Part shown: piece after piece, positions 38,452-46,169 of the stretch
Numbering within the stretch: position 1 is the stretch's first letter
How the letters are laid out: every line of letters starts with the position of its first letter
NCBI RefSeq assembly: GCF_014650455.1
Contig: NZ_BMUZ01000005.1
Span: 1-64,000, forward strand
From: Streptomyces xanthochromogenes
Lineage (GTDB): Bacteria > Actinomycetota > Actinomycetes > Streptomycetales > Streptomycetaceae
Direction of reading: 5' to 3'
DNA: 64,000 nucleotides
Program-made: the position numbers and the translations under genes
Notes under the pieces: generated by a model
The model's database searches: none
What the model was told of the DNA's origin: nothing
Seen by the model: only the letters and a program-made list of their open reading frames with translations

Positions 38452-39750
38452 ATGAACGAATGGCCCGACGCCCGCAATGGCAACGCCCGCGGAAACGGTG
38501 AGGACGCCTACGGCCGCGGCAGCTCCGCCGCGCAGCCCGAGGGCGCGCGCCGGATGCGGCACGTGCAGCGGCCCGTCCCCCAGCAGCAGCCCGCGTACGA
38601 CGACGGCTACGGACAGCCCGGCTACGCCCCGGGCGTGCCCGGCCAGGGCTCGTACGACAGCGGCTACAGCGAGGGCCACGTCTACGGCAACCCGTCCGGC
38701 CGCGGCCCGGCCGGACCCGGCGGGCCCGGCGGCCCGCAGGGGCCGCGGCGCGGCGGCGGCCGGCGGCCCGGCGCGGCGCCGAACTGGCGCAAGCGCATCA
38801 CCGTCGGGGTACTGACCCTGGTCGCCGTGCTCCTGGTCACCTCGGTAGCCACGTACTTCTGGGCGGACGGCAAGGTCCGCCGCGAGGTCGACCTGTCCAA
38901 GGTCATCGACCGGCCCGACACGGGCAAGGGCACCAACTACCTGATCGTCGGCTCGGACTCCCGCGACGGCATGTCCGCCGACGAGAAGAAGAAGCTGCAC
39001 ACCGGCTCGGCCGACGGCAAGCGCACGGACTCGATGATCCTGCTGCACGTCGGCGACAACGGGAACACGATGGTCTCGCTGCCGCGCGACTCGTGGGTGA
39101 CCATCCCCAGCTTCAAGGGCTCCGACTCCGGCAAGTCCTTCCCGTCCCCGGGCAAGAACAAGCTGAACGCGGCCTTCTCCATCGACGGCCCCGAGCTCCT
39201 CGTGCGCACCGTCGAGGCGAACACCGGCCTGCACATCGACCACTACGCGGAGATCGGCTTCGCCGGATTCGCGAACATCGTGGACGCGGTCGGCGGGGTC
39301 GAGCTCGACATCCCGCAGGACATCAAGGACAAGGACTCCGGCGCGGACTTCAAGAAGGGCAAGCAGACCCTCGACGGCCAGCAGGCCCTCGCCTTCGTCC
39401 GCAACCGGCACGGGTACGCCGCCGGTGACCTGGAGCGCACGAAGAACCAGCAGAAGTTCCTCGCCGCGCTCGCCAGCCAGACCGCGACCCCCTCGACGGT
39501 CCTCAACCCGTTCAAGCTGTACCCGGTGATGGGTGCGGGCCTGGACACCCTGATCGTCGACAAGGACATGAGCCTGTTCGATCTGGGCTCGATGTTCTGG
39601 GCGATGAAGGGCATCACCAGCGGCGACGGCCTCTCGATGAACATGCCGGTCGCGGGAGACGGCCCCCAGACCTCCCTGCTGTGGGACAAGCCGAAGGTCA
39701 CGCAGCTGGTGAACGAGCTGAAGAACGACGACAAGGTGACGGTCAAGTAG
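38452..39750 (+). CDS. LCP family protein 5
   Basis: 432 residues starting MNEWPDARNGNAR; an ATG 12 bases upstream is also in frame. The N-terminal 110 residues are disordered (QQQPAYDDGYGQPGY, Gly/Pro/Arg-rich), then a helix (ITVGVLTLVAVLLVTSVATYF) and the LCP domain (NYLIVGSDSRDGM, TDSMILLHVGDNGN, VSLPRDSWVTIPSF, IGFAGFANIVDAVGGV, FVRNRHGYAAGDLERTKNQQ). No LytR_C domain, and no Cys anywhere, unlike the four other LCP proteins nearby. A strong terminator follows. Confidence 0.93.
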   Translation: MNEWPDARNGNARGNGEDAYGRGSSAAQPEGARRMRHVQRPVPQQQPAYDDGYGQPGYAPGVPGQGSYDSGYSEGHVYGNPSGRGPAGPGGPGGPQGPRRGGGRRPGAAPNWRKRITVGVLTLVAVLLVTSVATYFWADGKVRREVDLSKVIDRPDTGKGTNYLIVGSDSRDGMSADEKKKLHTGSADGKRTDSMILLHVGDNGNTMVSLPRDSWVTIPSFKGSDSGKSFPSPGKNKLNAAFSIDGPELLVRTVEANTGLHIDHYAEIGFAGFANIVDAVGGVELDIPQDIKDKDSGADFKKGKQTLDGQQALAFVRNRHGYAAGDLERTKNQQKFLAALASQTATPSTVLNPFKLYPVMGAGLDTLIVDKDMSLFDLGSMFWAMKGITSGDGLSMNMPVAGDGPQTSLLWDKPKVTQLVNELKNDDKVTVK

Positions 39751-39771
39751 CCCCGGCCACGGCCGTACGAG

Positions 39772-39810
39772 AAAGGGCCCGCCCCCGGTTCACCCGGGGG
39801 CGGGCCCTTT
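39772..39810. terminator. Strong hairpin terminator after LCP 5
   Basis: A perfect 17-bp stem, AAAGGGCCCGCCCCCGG (39772-39788) with CCGGGGGCGGGCCCTTT (39794-39810), and a five-base loop. It ends in TTT and lies 22 bases past the LCP 5 stop. The island's left direct repeat starts 16 bases further on. Confidence 0.9.
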
Positions 39811-39825
39811 CAACTGCCTTGCCGC

Positions 39826-39869
39826 TACGGCAGGTTGCGGGACATCACGATCCGCTGGACCTGGTTCGT
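39826..39869. repeat. Left direct repeat (att-like)
   Basis: Identical to 42341-42384. On the minus strand it translates to TNQVQRIVMSRNLP and ends in TAG, where the real gene ends in TAA. The similarity fades but continues in frame beyond the repeat (39870-39893: TQSHEN against TQIYEG in the gene). Just inside the island, TGACGCCC occurs twice (about 39901 and 39912), a possible pair of arm-type sites. Confidence 0.85.
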
Positions 39870-39980
39870 GTTCTCGTGGCTCTGGGTGTCTACGTTGCTC
39901 TGACGCCCTCTTGACGCCCCGACCGCGCCGAGGACATGCTCGTGCAAGCTGGCGTAAGCCGCTCGACACCGGAGGCAGCC

Positions 39981-40238
39981 GTGGCACTACGGTTCATCGG
40001 GATTGATCCAGACACCGGGCAGCAGGGCTCCCCCACCGTATGGGTGGACGAGGAAAGGCGAGAGCTGGTGCTTCAGGGCTGGAGGCCAGACGAAAAGCTG
40101 GAGGCGGAGTGCGCAGCGTTCGAGCTTCCCGGGCACGCTCCGGGCATCCCGCCGCACGAAGCCGTGATTCGGATTCCGGCCCGCATGGTGCCGTTGCTCA
40201 GGGAGGCGTGCGATGTCGCAGAACGAGCCAAGCTTTAA
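39981..40238 (+). CDS. Small hypothetical protein of the island (85 aa)
   Basis: Starts at GTG 39981, five bases after GGAGG. Sequence begins VALRFIGIDPDTGQQGSPTV, with ELVLQGWRPDEKLEAEC in the middle and VIRIPARMVPLLREA near the end. No membrane segment. Short proteins of this type precede DUF6879 genes in Streptomyces. It overlaps the DUF6879 gene by 26 bases, so the two are translated together. Function unknown. Confidence 0.75.
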   Translation: MALRFIGIDPDTGQQGSPTVWVDEERRELVLQGWRPDEKLEAECAAFELPGHAPGIPPHEAVIRIPARMVPLLREACDVAERAKL

Positions 40239-40743
40239 CGAACTGCTGTCCTCGGCCAGCCACTCGGCCGTGCACCTGGAGATGCGCGATTCGTACGGCG
40301 TGGGGGACGAGACCGAGGATTTCGAAAACTGGAAGCGCACGGGCCGGCGTGACGTGGACCCCGCTTCTGCATACTGGACGCCTTGGGTCGAGTTGATTCG
40401 GAGCACAGTCTGCCGAGGCGTCGTGGTCCGTCGCGCCCGCATCGTCTCCGAACCGGTCACCGATTACATCCGGTACGAACACGCCGGCACCGTGGTCAAC
40501 CTCCACGCCGGGGAACAAGTCCGCTGGCTGCCCCGGCGGCAGGCGTCGGACATAGCCCTGCCCGGTAACGACTGCTGGGTCTTCGACGGCGAGGCCGTGC
40601 TCTTCAACCACTTCTCGGGTGACGGCAGCTGGTCCGAGCCGGGCTGGGAGGTGCGCACCGAATCAGCCGTGGCCCGGCTGGCGTCGACAGCGTTCGAGGC
40701 CGTCTGGGAGCGCGGCGTCCCGCACGAGAAGTATTCGGTCTGA
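40213..40743 (+). CDS. DUF6879 family protein
   Basis: 176 residues, preceded by a GGGAGGC site. Typical DUF6879 features: FNELLSSASHSAVHLEMRDSYG, a Trp-rich middle (PWVELIRSTVCRGVVVRRAR, IRYEHAGTVVNLHAGEQVRW) and LFNHFSGDGSW. No known catalytic motif. These genes regularly accompany XRE/DUF5753 regulators in Streptomyces and related genera, as here, where the regulator starts 27 bases downstream. Function unknown. Confidence 0.85.
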   Translation: MSQNEPSFNELLSSASHSAVHLEMRDSYGVGDETEDFENWKRTGRRDVDPASAYWTPWVELIRSTVCRGVVVRRARIVSEPVTDYIRYEHAGTVVNLHAGEQVRWLPRRQASDIALPGNDCWVFDGEAVLFNHFSGDGSWSEPGWEVRTESAVARLASTAFEAVWERGVPHEKYSV

Positions 40744-40770
40744 TCCAGCGAAGAACCGAAGACCCAACTC

Positions 40771-41619
40771 ATGTCCGCCTCCCCCTCGTCCAGCGCTCAG
40801 GGCGCCCGTGAACTTCTTGCCGCTCGCCTCGGGGAACTGCGTAGGGATGCGGAGTTGACCGGGCACGAGCTGGCGATGCGGTGCGGCTGGAGCCCTGCGA
40901 AGTCATCGCGCATCGAGCACGCCAAGACTCCCGCCTCCGACTCCGACATCCGTGCCTGGTGCAAAGCCTGCGGCGCGCAGGACCAGACTGCCGACCTCCT
41001 CGCAGCGAACCGCCAGGCCGATCAGATGTACGTCCACTGGAAGAAGCTCCACCGGCACGGGATGCGTCGAGCGCAGGAGGAAGTTGCCCCGCTGTACGAG
41101 CAGACACAGCACTTCCGCGTGTACTGCTCCAACGTGATTCCCGGGATGCTCCAGACCGAGGCATACGCGTCTGCCCTGCTCTCCACGATCGCCACCTTTC
41201 AAGGCACCCCGGATGACTCCACCGAGGCCGCGGCGTCACGCATTGAGCGTTCGCGTGTCCTCCATGAAGGCAGCCATCGGTTCGCCTTGCTCATGGAAGA
41301 AACCGTGCTGCGCTATCGCATTGGTGACGCCGAGACGATGGCCGGCCAACTCGGCTATCTGCTCGCCGTGATGGCGCTGCCCAATGTGAGCCTTGGCATC
41401 ATCCCGTTCGCCGCCGAGCGGCGCGTGTGGCCCTTGGAGGCGTTCTATCTGTTCGACGGCCAACGGGCGAGCGTCGAACTCCTGACGGCCGCGGTGAACA
41501 TGTCGGCTCCGAGCGAGATCGGCGTATACGCCAAGGCGTTCTCCCGACTGGCGGAAATGGCCGTCTACGGCTCGGACGCCCGAGCCCTCATCACTGAGGC
41601 GATCAGCGCGGTCCGATAA
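40771..41619 (+). CDS. XRE-type DNA-binding protein with DUF5753 domain
   Basis: 282 residues. Residues 12-65 form a helix-turn-helix (LLAARLGELRRDAELTGHEL; MRCGWSPAKSSRIEHAKTPA). Residues 100-275 are DUF5753 (YCSNVIPGMLQTEAYASALL, ALLMEETVLRYRIGDAETM, IIPFAAERRVWPLEAFYLFD). This architecture is widespread in Streptomyces, usually with a DUF397 partner next to it; here the next small ORF does not show a clear DUF397 signature. Probably a regulator of the island or of a nearby toxin-like gene. Confidence 0.9.
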   Translation: MSASPSSSAQGARELLAARLGELRRDAELTGHELAMRCGWSPAKSSRIEHAKTPASDSDIRAWCKACGAQDQTADLLAANRQADQMYVHWKKLHRHGMRRAQEEVAPLYEQTQHFRVYCSNVIPGMLQTEAYASALLSTIATFQGTPDDSTEAAASRIERSRVLHEGSHRFALLMEETVLRYRIGDAETMAGQLGYLLAVMALPNVSLGIIPFAAERRVWPLEAFYLFDGQRASVELLTAAVNMSAPSEIGVYAKAFSRLAEMAVYGSDARALITEAISAVR

Positions 41620-41712
41620 CTCGTGTGCAAGCTTATGCAAGACCGTGGACCAGCGGCATCCCCTCTCCCTACCGTCCTTGGCACGGCAGGAGCGCATCGA
41701 TGAGGGGAAGCC

Positions 41713-41928
41713 ATGACCAATCCGACCAAGTACCCCCAGCCTCCAGTGGAGTTGCCGGGAGTGGTGGAGGCCTACCTCTACGACTGCGCGCCGGCCGACG
41801 GCTGCGGAGTCTGCGCGGCACTGGTGAAGGAGTTGGAGGAGGCCAGGACGGCAAAGCGGTGGAGCGCCGCGTACGAGACCGCGGCCGAGGTGCGCAACCA
41901 CCCGCACGCGAAGCGGGGCCGTCGATGA
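41713..41928 (+). CDS. Small hypothetical protein (71 aa)
   Basis: Starts MTNPTKYPQPPVELPGVVEAYLYDCAP, with a CAPADGCGVCAALVKELEEA segment that has three Cys within eight residues, then a helical EEARTAKRWSAAYETAAEVR. Ribosome-binding site GAGGGGAAGCC lies upstream. It overlaps the next ORF by four bases (ATGA). No known family recognised. Confidence 0.7.
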   Translation: MTNPTKYPQPPVELPGVVEAYLYDCAPADGCGVCAALVKELEEARTAKRWSAAYETAAEVRNHPHAKRGRR

Positions 41929-42161
41929 TGGACATGCAGGAGTGGCGTTCGGCGTGGGATCGCGCCCAGGACGCCACGGACACGCTCAGAACGGCCCTGA
42001 GCGACATGGGGGCCGTCGAGACCCAGGTCATGCATCTGCGGCCGATGGTGAACCGCGGAGGGACGGCGTGGGTGGATGTGGGGCAGTTGCCCGCCGACTT
42101 GGCCGCGAGGCTGGCGGACGTGATCAGGGTCGGGAGCCTCGACGACATCGGCCCCTCGTGA
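41925..42161 (+). CDS. Small hypothetical protein (78 aa)
   Basis: Begins at the ATG at 41925, overlapping the previous stop by four bases. MMDMQEWRSAWDRAQDATDTLR suggests a helical N-terminus. The second half reads MVNRGGTAWVDVGQLPADLA and ARLADVIRVGSLDDIG. No membrane segment. Function unknown; the coupled start points to a shared role with the 71-residue protein. Confidence 0.7.
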   Translation: MMDMQEWRSAWDRAQDATDTLRTALSDMGAVETQVMHLRPMVNRGGTAWVDVGQLPADLAARLADVIRVGSLDDIGPS

Positions 42162-42289
42162 GTCAGCAGGCGCCGGGGGCCGTCGCGTTCGTGCGGTTCG
42201 ACCCCTAACTCCTGCTCGGCGTCAGCGCGGGATGTCCCCAGCACGGCGCTCGGGATCAGCCCGGGACGGGCCGGACCGGCCGAAGGCCG

Positions 42290-42320
42290 ATGGGGTGCCG
42301 CGGGACCCGCGGCACCCCAT
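42290..42320. terminator. Hairpin between the island genes and acyl-CoA dehydrogenase
   Basis: ATGGGGTGCCGCGGG (42290-42304) is complementary to CCCGCGGCACCCCAT (42306-42320), with a tiny real loop. It lies between convergent genes, 20 bases past the dehydrogenase stop on the minus strand, and inside the island boundary. Confidence 0.8.
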
Positions 42321-42339
42321 CCGAGCGGTGAAAACCCTC

Positions 42340-43515
42340 TTACGGCAGGTTGCGGGACATCACGATCCGCTGGACCTGGTTCGTACCCTCGTAGATCTGG
42401 GTGATCTTGGCGTCGCGCATCATGCGCTCGACCGGGTAGTCGCGGGTGTAGCCGTAGCCGCCGAGGAGCTGGACGGCGTCGGTGGTGATCTCCATGGCGA
42501 CGTCGGAGGCGAAGCACTTGGCGGCGGCGCCGAAGAACGTCAGGTCGGAGTCGAGGCGCTCGGACTTGGCGGCGGCCGAGTAGGTGAGCTGACGGGCGGC
42601 CTCCAGCTTCATGGCCATGTCGGCCAGCATGAACTGGATGCCCTGGAAGTCGGCGATCGCCTTGCCGAACTGCTTGCGCTCCTGGACGTAGCCCTTGGCG
42701 TAGTCGAGGGCGCCCTGCGCGATGCCGAGGGCCTGGGCCGCGATGGTGATGCGGGTGTGGTCCAGGGTCTTCATGGCGGTCGCGAAGCCCGTGCCCTCCT
42801 CGCCGATCATGCGGTCGGCGGGGATGCGGACGTTGTCGAGGTAGACCTCGCGGGTCGGCGAGCCCTTGATGCCGAGCTTCTTCTCGGGGGCGCCGAAGGA
42901 GACGCCCTCGTCCGACTTCTCCACGACGAAGGCGCTGATGCCCTTGGAGCGCTTCTCGGGGTCGGTCACGGCCATGACCGTGTAGTACTCGCTCTCACCG
43001 GCGTTGGTGATCCAGCGCTTCACGCCGTTGAGGACCCAGAAGTCGCCGTCGCGCACGGCCTTGGTCTTCATGCCGGCCGCGTCCGAACCGGCGTCCGGCT
43101 CGGAGAGGCAGTACGAGAACATGCCCTCGCCCTTGGCCAGCGGGCCCAGGTACTTCTTCTTCAGCTCCTCGGAGCCGGAGAGGATCACCGGCAGCGAGCC
43201 GAGCTTGTTGACGGCGGGGATGAGAGAGGAAGAGGCGCAGACCCGCGCGACCTCCTCGATCACGATGACGGTCGCGAGGGCGTCGGCGCCCGCGCCGCCG
43301 TACTCCTCCGGCACGTGCACGGCGTGCAGGTCGTTGGCGACCAGCGCGTCGAGCGCCTCCCGGGGGAAGCGGGCCTGCTCGTCGACCTCGGCCGCGTACG
43401 GGCCGATCTTGGCCTCGGAGAGCGAGCGGATGGCGTCGCGGAGCATGTCGTGCTCCTCGGACGGGCGGTACAGGTCGAACCCTGCGTTTCCTGCGTTTCC
43501 AGCCGTTCCGGCCAA
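42340..43515 (-). CDS. Acyl-CoA dehydrogenase
   Basis: 391 residues, apparently from a TTG at 43515, nine bases after GGAG; the N-terminus repeats AGNAGNAG. FAD enzyme that makes 2-enoyl-CoA. Motifs: SYCLSEPDAGSDAAGMKTKA, VKRWITNAGESEYYTVMA, TRITIAAQALGIAQGALDYA, and the catalytic Glu region ITQIYEGTNQVQRI close to the C-terminus. Its 3' end is duplicated at 39826-39869. Divergent from the UDP-sugar dehydrogenase. In synteny it matches mycobacterial fadE25. Confidence 0.95.
   Translation of the reverse strand: MAGTAGNAGNAGFDLYRPSEEHDMLRDAIRSLSEAKIGPYAAEVDEQARFPREALDALVANDLHAVHVPEEYGGAGADALATVIVIEEVARVCASSSLIPAVNKLGSLPVILSGSEELKKKYLGPLAKGEGMFSYCLSEPDAGSDAAGMKTKAVRDGDFWVLNGVKRWITNAGESEYYTVMAVTDPEKRSKGISAFVVEKSDEGVSFGAPEKKLGIKGSPTREVYLDNVRIPADRMIGEEGTGFATAMKTLDHTRITIAAQALGIAQGALDYAKGYVQERKQFGKAIADFQGIQFMLADMAMKLEAARQLTYSAAAKSERLDSDLTFFGAAAKCFASDVAMEITTDAVQLLGGYGYTRDYPVERMMRDAKITQIYEGTNQVQRIVMSRNLP
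42341..42384. repeat. Right direct repeat (att-like), inside the acyl-CoA dehydrogenase 3' end
   Basis: The 3'-terminal 44 bases of the acyl-CoA dehydrogenase gene apart from the first base of the TAA complement. Identical to 39826-39869. The reading frame is intact, as expected if the integrated element restored the gene end. Confidence 0.85.
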
Positions 43516-43709
43516 GGTCTCTCACTCCCCAAGGGACGCTAACTACCGTTAAGTAACCTAATTTTAGGGGGCAGGACGGCCGCAGGCATACGTGAGCTTG
43601 GCGACAGCCCGAAAAGGGGCCCGACCCAGGCCCGACTATGCTCGGGCAGCGCGTTTGTCGCCCGTATGCCCGAGCCCGCCTCCCGAGCCCGTACTTCCAG
43701 GAGCACCGC

Positions 43710-45035
43710 ATGGCCCTCAAGATCACCGTGATCGGCACCGGATACCTCGGAGCCACCCATGCCGCGGCCATGGCGGAGCTGGGATTCGAGGTGCTCGGCC
43801 TCGATGTGGTCCCGGAGAAGATCGAGATGCTGGGCCAGGGGCGCGTCCCCATGTACGAGCCCGGTCTCGAAGAACTGCTCCGCAAGCACGTCGCGGGCAT
43901 CGAGGGCGCGAGCGGGCGGCTGCGCTTCACCACCTCCTGGGAGGAGGTCGGCGCGTTCGGCGACATCCACTTCGTGTGTGTGAACACCCCGCAGAAGCAC
44001 GGCGAGTACGCCTGCGACATGAGCTACGTCGACGCCGCCTTCGGCTCGCTCGCCCCGCATCTGCGCGACGGCGCGCTCGTCGTCGGCAAGTCCACGGTGC
44101 CGGTCGGCTCGGCGGCCCGGCTCGCCGAGATCCTGCCCGAGGGCGTGGAGCTGGCATGGAACCCGGAGTTCCTGCGCGAGGGCTTCGCCGTCGACGACAC
44201 CCTGCACCCGGACCGGCTCGTGGTCGGCGTGGAGAGCGACCGCGCCGAGAAGCTGCTGCGCGAGGTGTACGCGGGCCCCATCGGCGAGGGCTCGCCGTTC
44301 GTGGTGACCGACTTCCCGACCGCCGAGCTCGTCAAGACGGCCGCCAACTCCTTCCTCGCCACCAAGATCTCGTTCATCAACGCCATGGCCGAGGTGTGCG
44401 AGGCCGCCGACGGTGACGTGGTGAAGCTCGCCGAGGCCATCGGCCACGACGAGCGGATCGGCAAGAAGTTCCTGCGGGCCGGCATCGGCTTCGGCGGCGG
44501 CTGCCTGCCCAAGGACATCCGGGCGTTCATGGCGCGGGCCGGCGAGCTCGGCGCCGACCAGGCGCTCACCTTCCTGCGCGAGGTCGACTCGGTCAACATG
44601 CGCCGCCGCGGCCACATGGTCGAGCTGGCCCGCGAGGCGGTGGGCGGCGAGACGTTCCTCGGCAAGCGGGTCGCGGTCCTCGGCGCCACCTTCAAGCCCG
44701 ACTCCGACGACGTACGGGACTCCCCCGCGCTGAACGTCGCCGGGCAGATCCACCTCCAGGGCGGCCAGGTCACGGTGTACGACCCGAAGGGCATGGACAA
44801 CGCCCGCCGCCTCTTCCCCACGCTCGGCTACGCGCCGACCGCCCTCGACGCGGTGCGCGGCGCCGATGTCGTCCTGCACCTCACCGAGTGGCGCGAGTTC
44901 CGCGAGCTCGACCCGGCCGAGCTGGCCGGGGCCGCTGCCACCCGGATCATCCTGGACGGCCGCAACGCGCTCGACCCGGCCAAGTGGCGGGACGCGGGCT
45001 GGACCTACCGCGCGATGGGCCGCCCGCGCGCCTGA
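43710..45035 (+). CDS. UDP-glucose/GDP-mannose 6-dehydrogenase family protein
   Basis: 441 residues from ATG at 43710 after CAGGAG. N-terminal NAD fold (KITVIGTGYLGATHAAAMAE), then STVPVGSAARLAEIL, EVCEAADGDVVKLAEAIGHD, the catalytic Cys in GIGFGGGCLPKDIRAF, and the C-terminal UDP-binding domain (AVLGATFKPDSDDVRDSPAL). It oxidises a UDP-hexose (most likely UDP-glucose) to the uronic acid in two steps. A link with envelope polysaccharide genes nearby is likely. It ends nine bases from the convergent dipeptidase-like gene. Confidence 0.94.
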   Translation: MALKITVIGTGYLGATHAAAMAELGFEVLGLDVVPEKIEMLGQGRVPMYEPGLEELLRKHVAGIEGASGRLRFTTSWEEVGAFGDIHFVCVNTPQKHGEYACDMSYVDAAFGSLAPHLRDGALVVGKSTVPVGSAARLAEILPEGVELAWNPEFLREGFAVDDTLHPDRLVVGVESDRAEKLLREVYAGPIGEGSPFVVTDFPTAELVKTAANSFLATKISFINAMAEVCEAADGDVVKLAEAIGHDERIGKKFLRAGIGFGGGCLPKDIRAFMARAGELGADQALTFLREVDSVNMRRRGHMVELAREAVGGETFLGKRVAVLGATFKPDSDDVRDSPALNVAGQIHLQGGQVTVYDPKGMDNARRLFPTLGYAPTALDAVRGADVVLHLTEWREFRELDPAELAGAAATRIILDGRNALDPAKWRDAGWTYRAMGRPRA

Positions 45036-45044
45036 GGCCCGCGC

Positions 45045-46169
45045 CTACGACCCGTCGAGGTCCTCGATGGTGGCGCTCGACGCGGCCCTGCGAGGGGCCG
45101 TCGCCCGGGCTGTGAACTCCACGTCCCGGATCACCCGGGCGAGGTTCTCCCAGGTCAGCGCGGCGACCTCGGAATCGGTCCAGCCCCGGTCGAGGAGCTC
45201 GGCGATCAGGGTCGGGTAGCAGGAGGCGTCTTCAAGGCCGGTGGTGCGCGGCGCCCCGGTGACCAGGCCGTACGTCCCCGAGAGCCCCACATGGGTGGGC
45301 CCGGCCACCTCGCGCACCCGCTCGATGTGGTCCGCCACATCGCGTACGGAGACGGCCGGGCCGCCCCGCTCGATCTGTTCCGGGGCGAAGCTCACCAGAC
45401 AGACCCCGCCCTGCTGCCCCAGCGCCTTCAGCAGGTCGTCGGAGGCGTTCAGCGGGTGCTGGGTGAGCGAGGCGGCCGCCGAGCGCGAGAGCAGCGCGGG
45501 CGCCTTGGAGGCGTCGAGCGTGCGGCGCCAGGTGGCGGGGGCGGCGCCGGAGAGGTCGAGCAGTATCCCCAGCCGGTTCGACTCGCGCACCACTTCCAGG
45601 CCGAAGCGGCTCAGGCCCGGCTCGGTCCACGAGGTGCCCGGGGTCAGCGCGAGGGCCCGTACCCCCAGCACGTGGTACGCCCGCAGGGTGCCGAGGGAGT
45701 TGCCGAGGGCGTGGGCCGCGACCGGGCCGAGGAACGAGGCGATGCGGCCGCAGTTGCGGGCATCGGCGAGGTCTCCCGCGGTCAGGGCGAGGCGCAGCCA
45801 CTCGGGGGAGGCGGCGACCAGGGTACGGATGCGGTCCAGGCGTTCCAGGGTGGCGCCGGCCGGGTCGGGGCAGCCGGGGTCGGAGGTCAGCGCCCAGAAC
45901 TGTGCGCCGACACCGCCGGCCCGGAGCCGGGGCAGGTCCGTGTCGAGCGAGCTCTCGCCGACCTCCAGGTCGTGCCAGGGGGCCTGCGCGAGGGCCTTCG
46001 CCAGGGTGTTGTGCCCGTCCGCCACGGGATGCGCGGCGAGCAGGTCGCGGGCGCGGCCCAGGCGGTCGTCGGTGTCCGGGGCGGGTGCCGGGTCCGGGGG
46101 TGCGGCGGCCGGCGTGTCGAGTTCGCCGACCGCCGAGGTGCTCTGGGGGTCGTCCTGCAGATCTGCCAT
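45045..46169 (-). CDS. M19 (membrane) dipeptidase paralogue, metal ligands lost
   Basis: 374 residues from ATG at 46169, after GGGAG. Clearly homologous to the intact dipeptidase 335 bases upstream (HPVADGHNTLAKAL against [28 protein letters not shown] against [14 protein letters not shown]). Compared with that protein the metal-binding Asp of HxD is Thr, the Glu of GAEGG is gone, the His of DLSHVA is Gly, the His of FSHSSA is Arg, and the later DFDG motif is changed. It should not bind zinc and is probably a non-catalytic partner or scaffold. Gene retained, length normal, no frameshift. Confidence 0.88.
   Translation of the reverse strand: MADLQDDPQSTSAVGELDTPAAAPPDPAPAPDTDDRLGRARDLLAAHPVADGHNTLAKALAQAPWHDLEVGESSLDTDLPRLRAGGVGAQFWALTSDPGCPDPAGATLERLDRIRTLVAASPEWLRLALTAGDLADARNCGRIASFLGPVAAHALGNSLGTLRAYHVLGVRALALTPGTSWTEPGLSRFGLEVVRESNRLGILLDLSGAAPATWRRTLDASKAPALLSRSAAASLTQHPLNASDDLLKALGQQGGVCLVSFAPEQIERGGPAVSVRDVADHIERVREVAGPTHVGLSGTYGLVTGAPRTTGLEDASCYPTLIAELLDRGWTDSEVAALTWENLARVIRDVEFTARATAPRRAASSATIEDLDGS

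Larger units (their letters stand above)
39826..42384. mobile_element. Small accessory island flanked by 44-bp direct repeats (putative integrated element remnant)
   Basis: A 44-base segment at 39826-39869 is repeated without mismatch at 42341-42384, in the same orientation. The right copy is the last 14 codons, plus two bases of the stop, of the acyl-CoA dehydrogenase gene. The left copy is a detached duplicate that also encodes the end of that protein. Between them lie five small plus-strand genes of accessory type (XRE/DUF5753, DUF6879 and short unknowns), about 2.5 kb. This is the footprint of site-specific integration into the 3' end of a gene. No integrase or excisionase is present, so the element is either decayed or mobilised in trans. 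Confidence 0.72.

Noticed and set aside
39870..42340. Full prophage or actinomycete integrative element
   Set aside because: No integrase, excisionase, replication or transfer gene; only a minimal island with att-like repeats can be supported.
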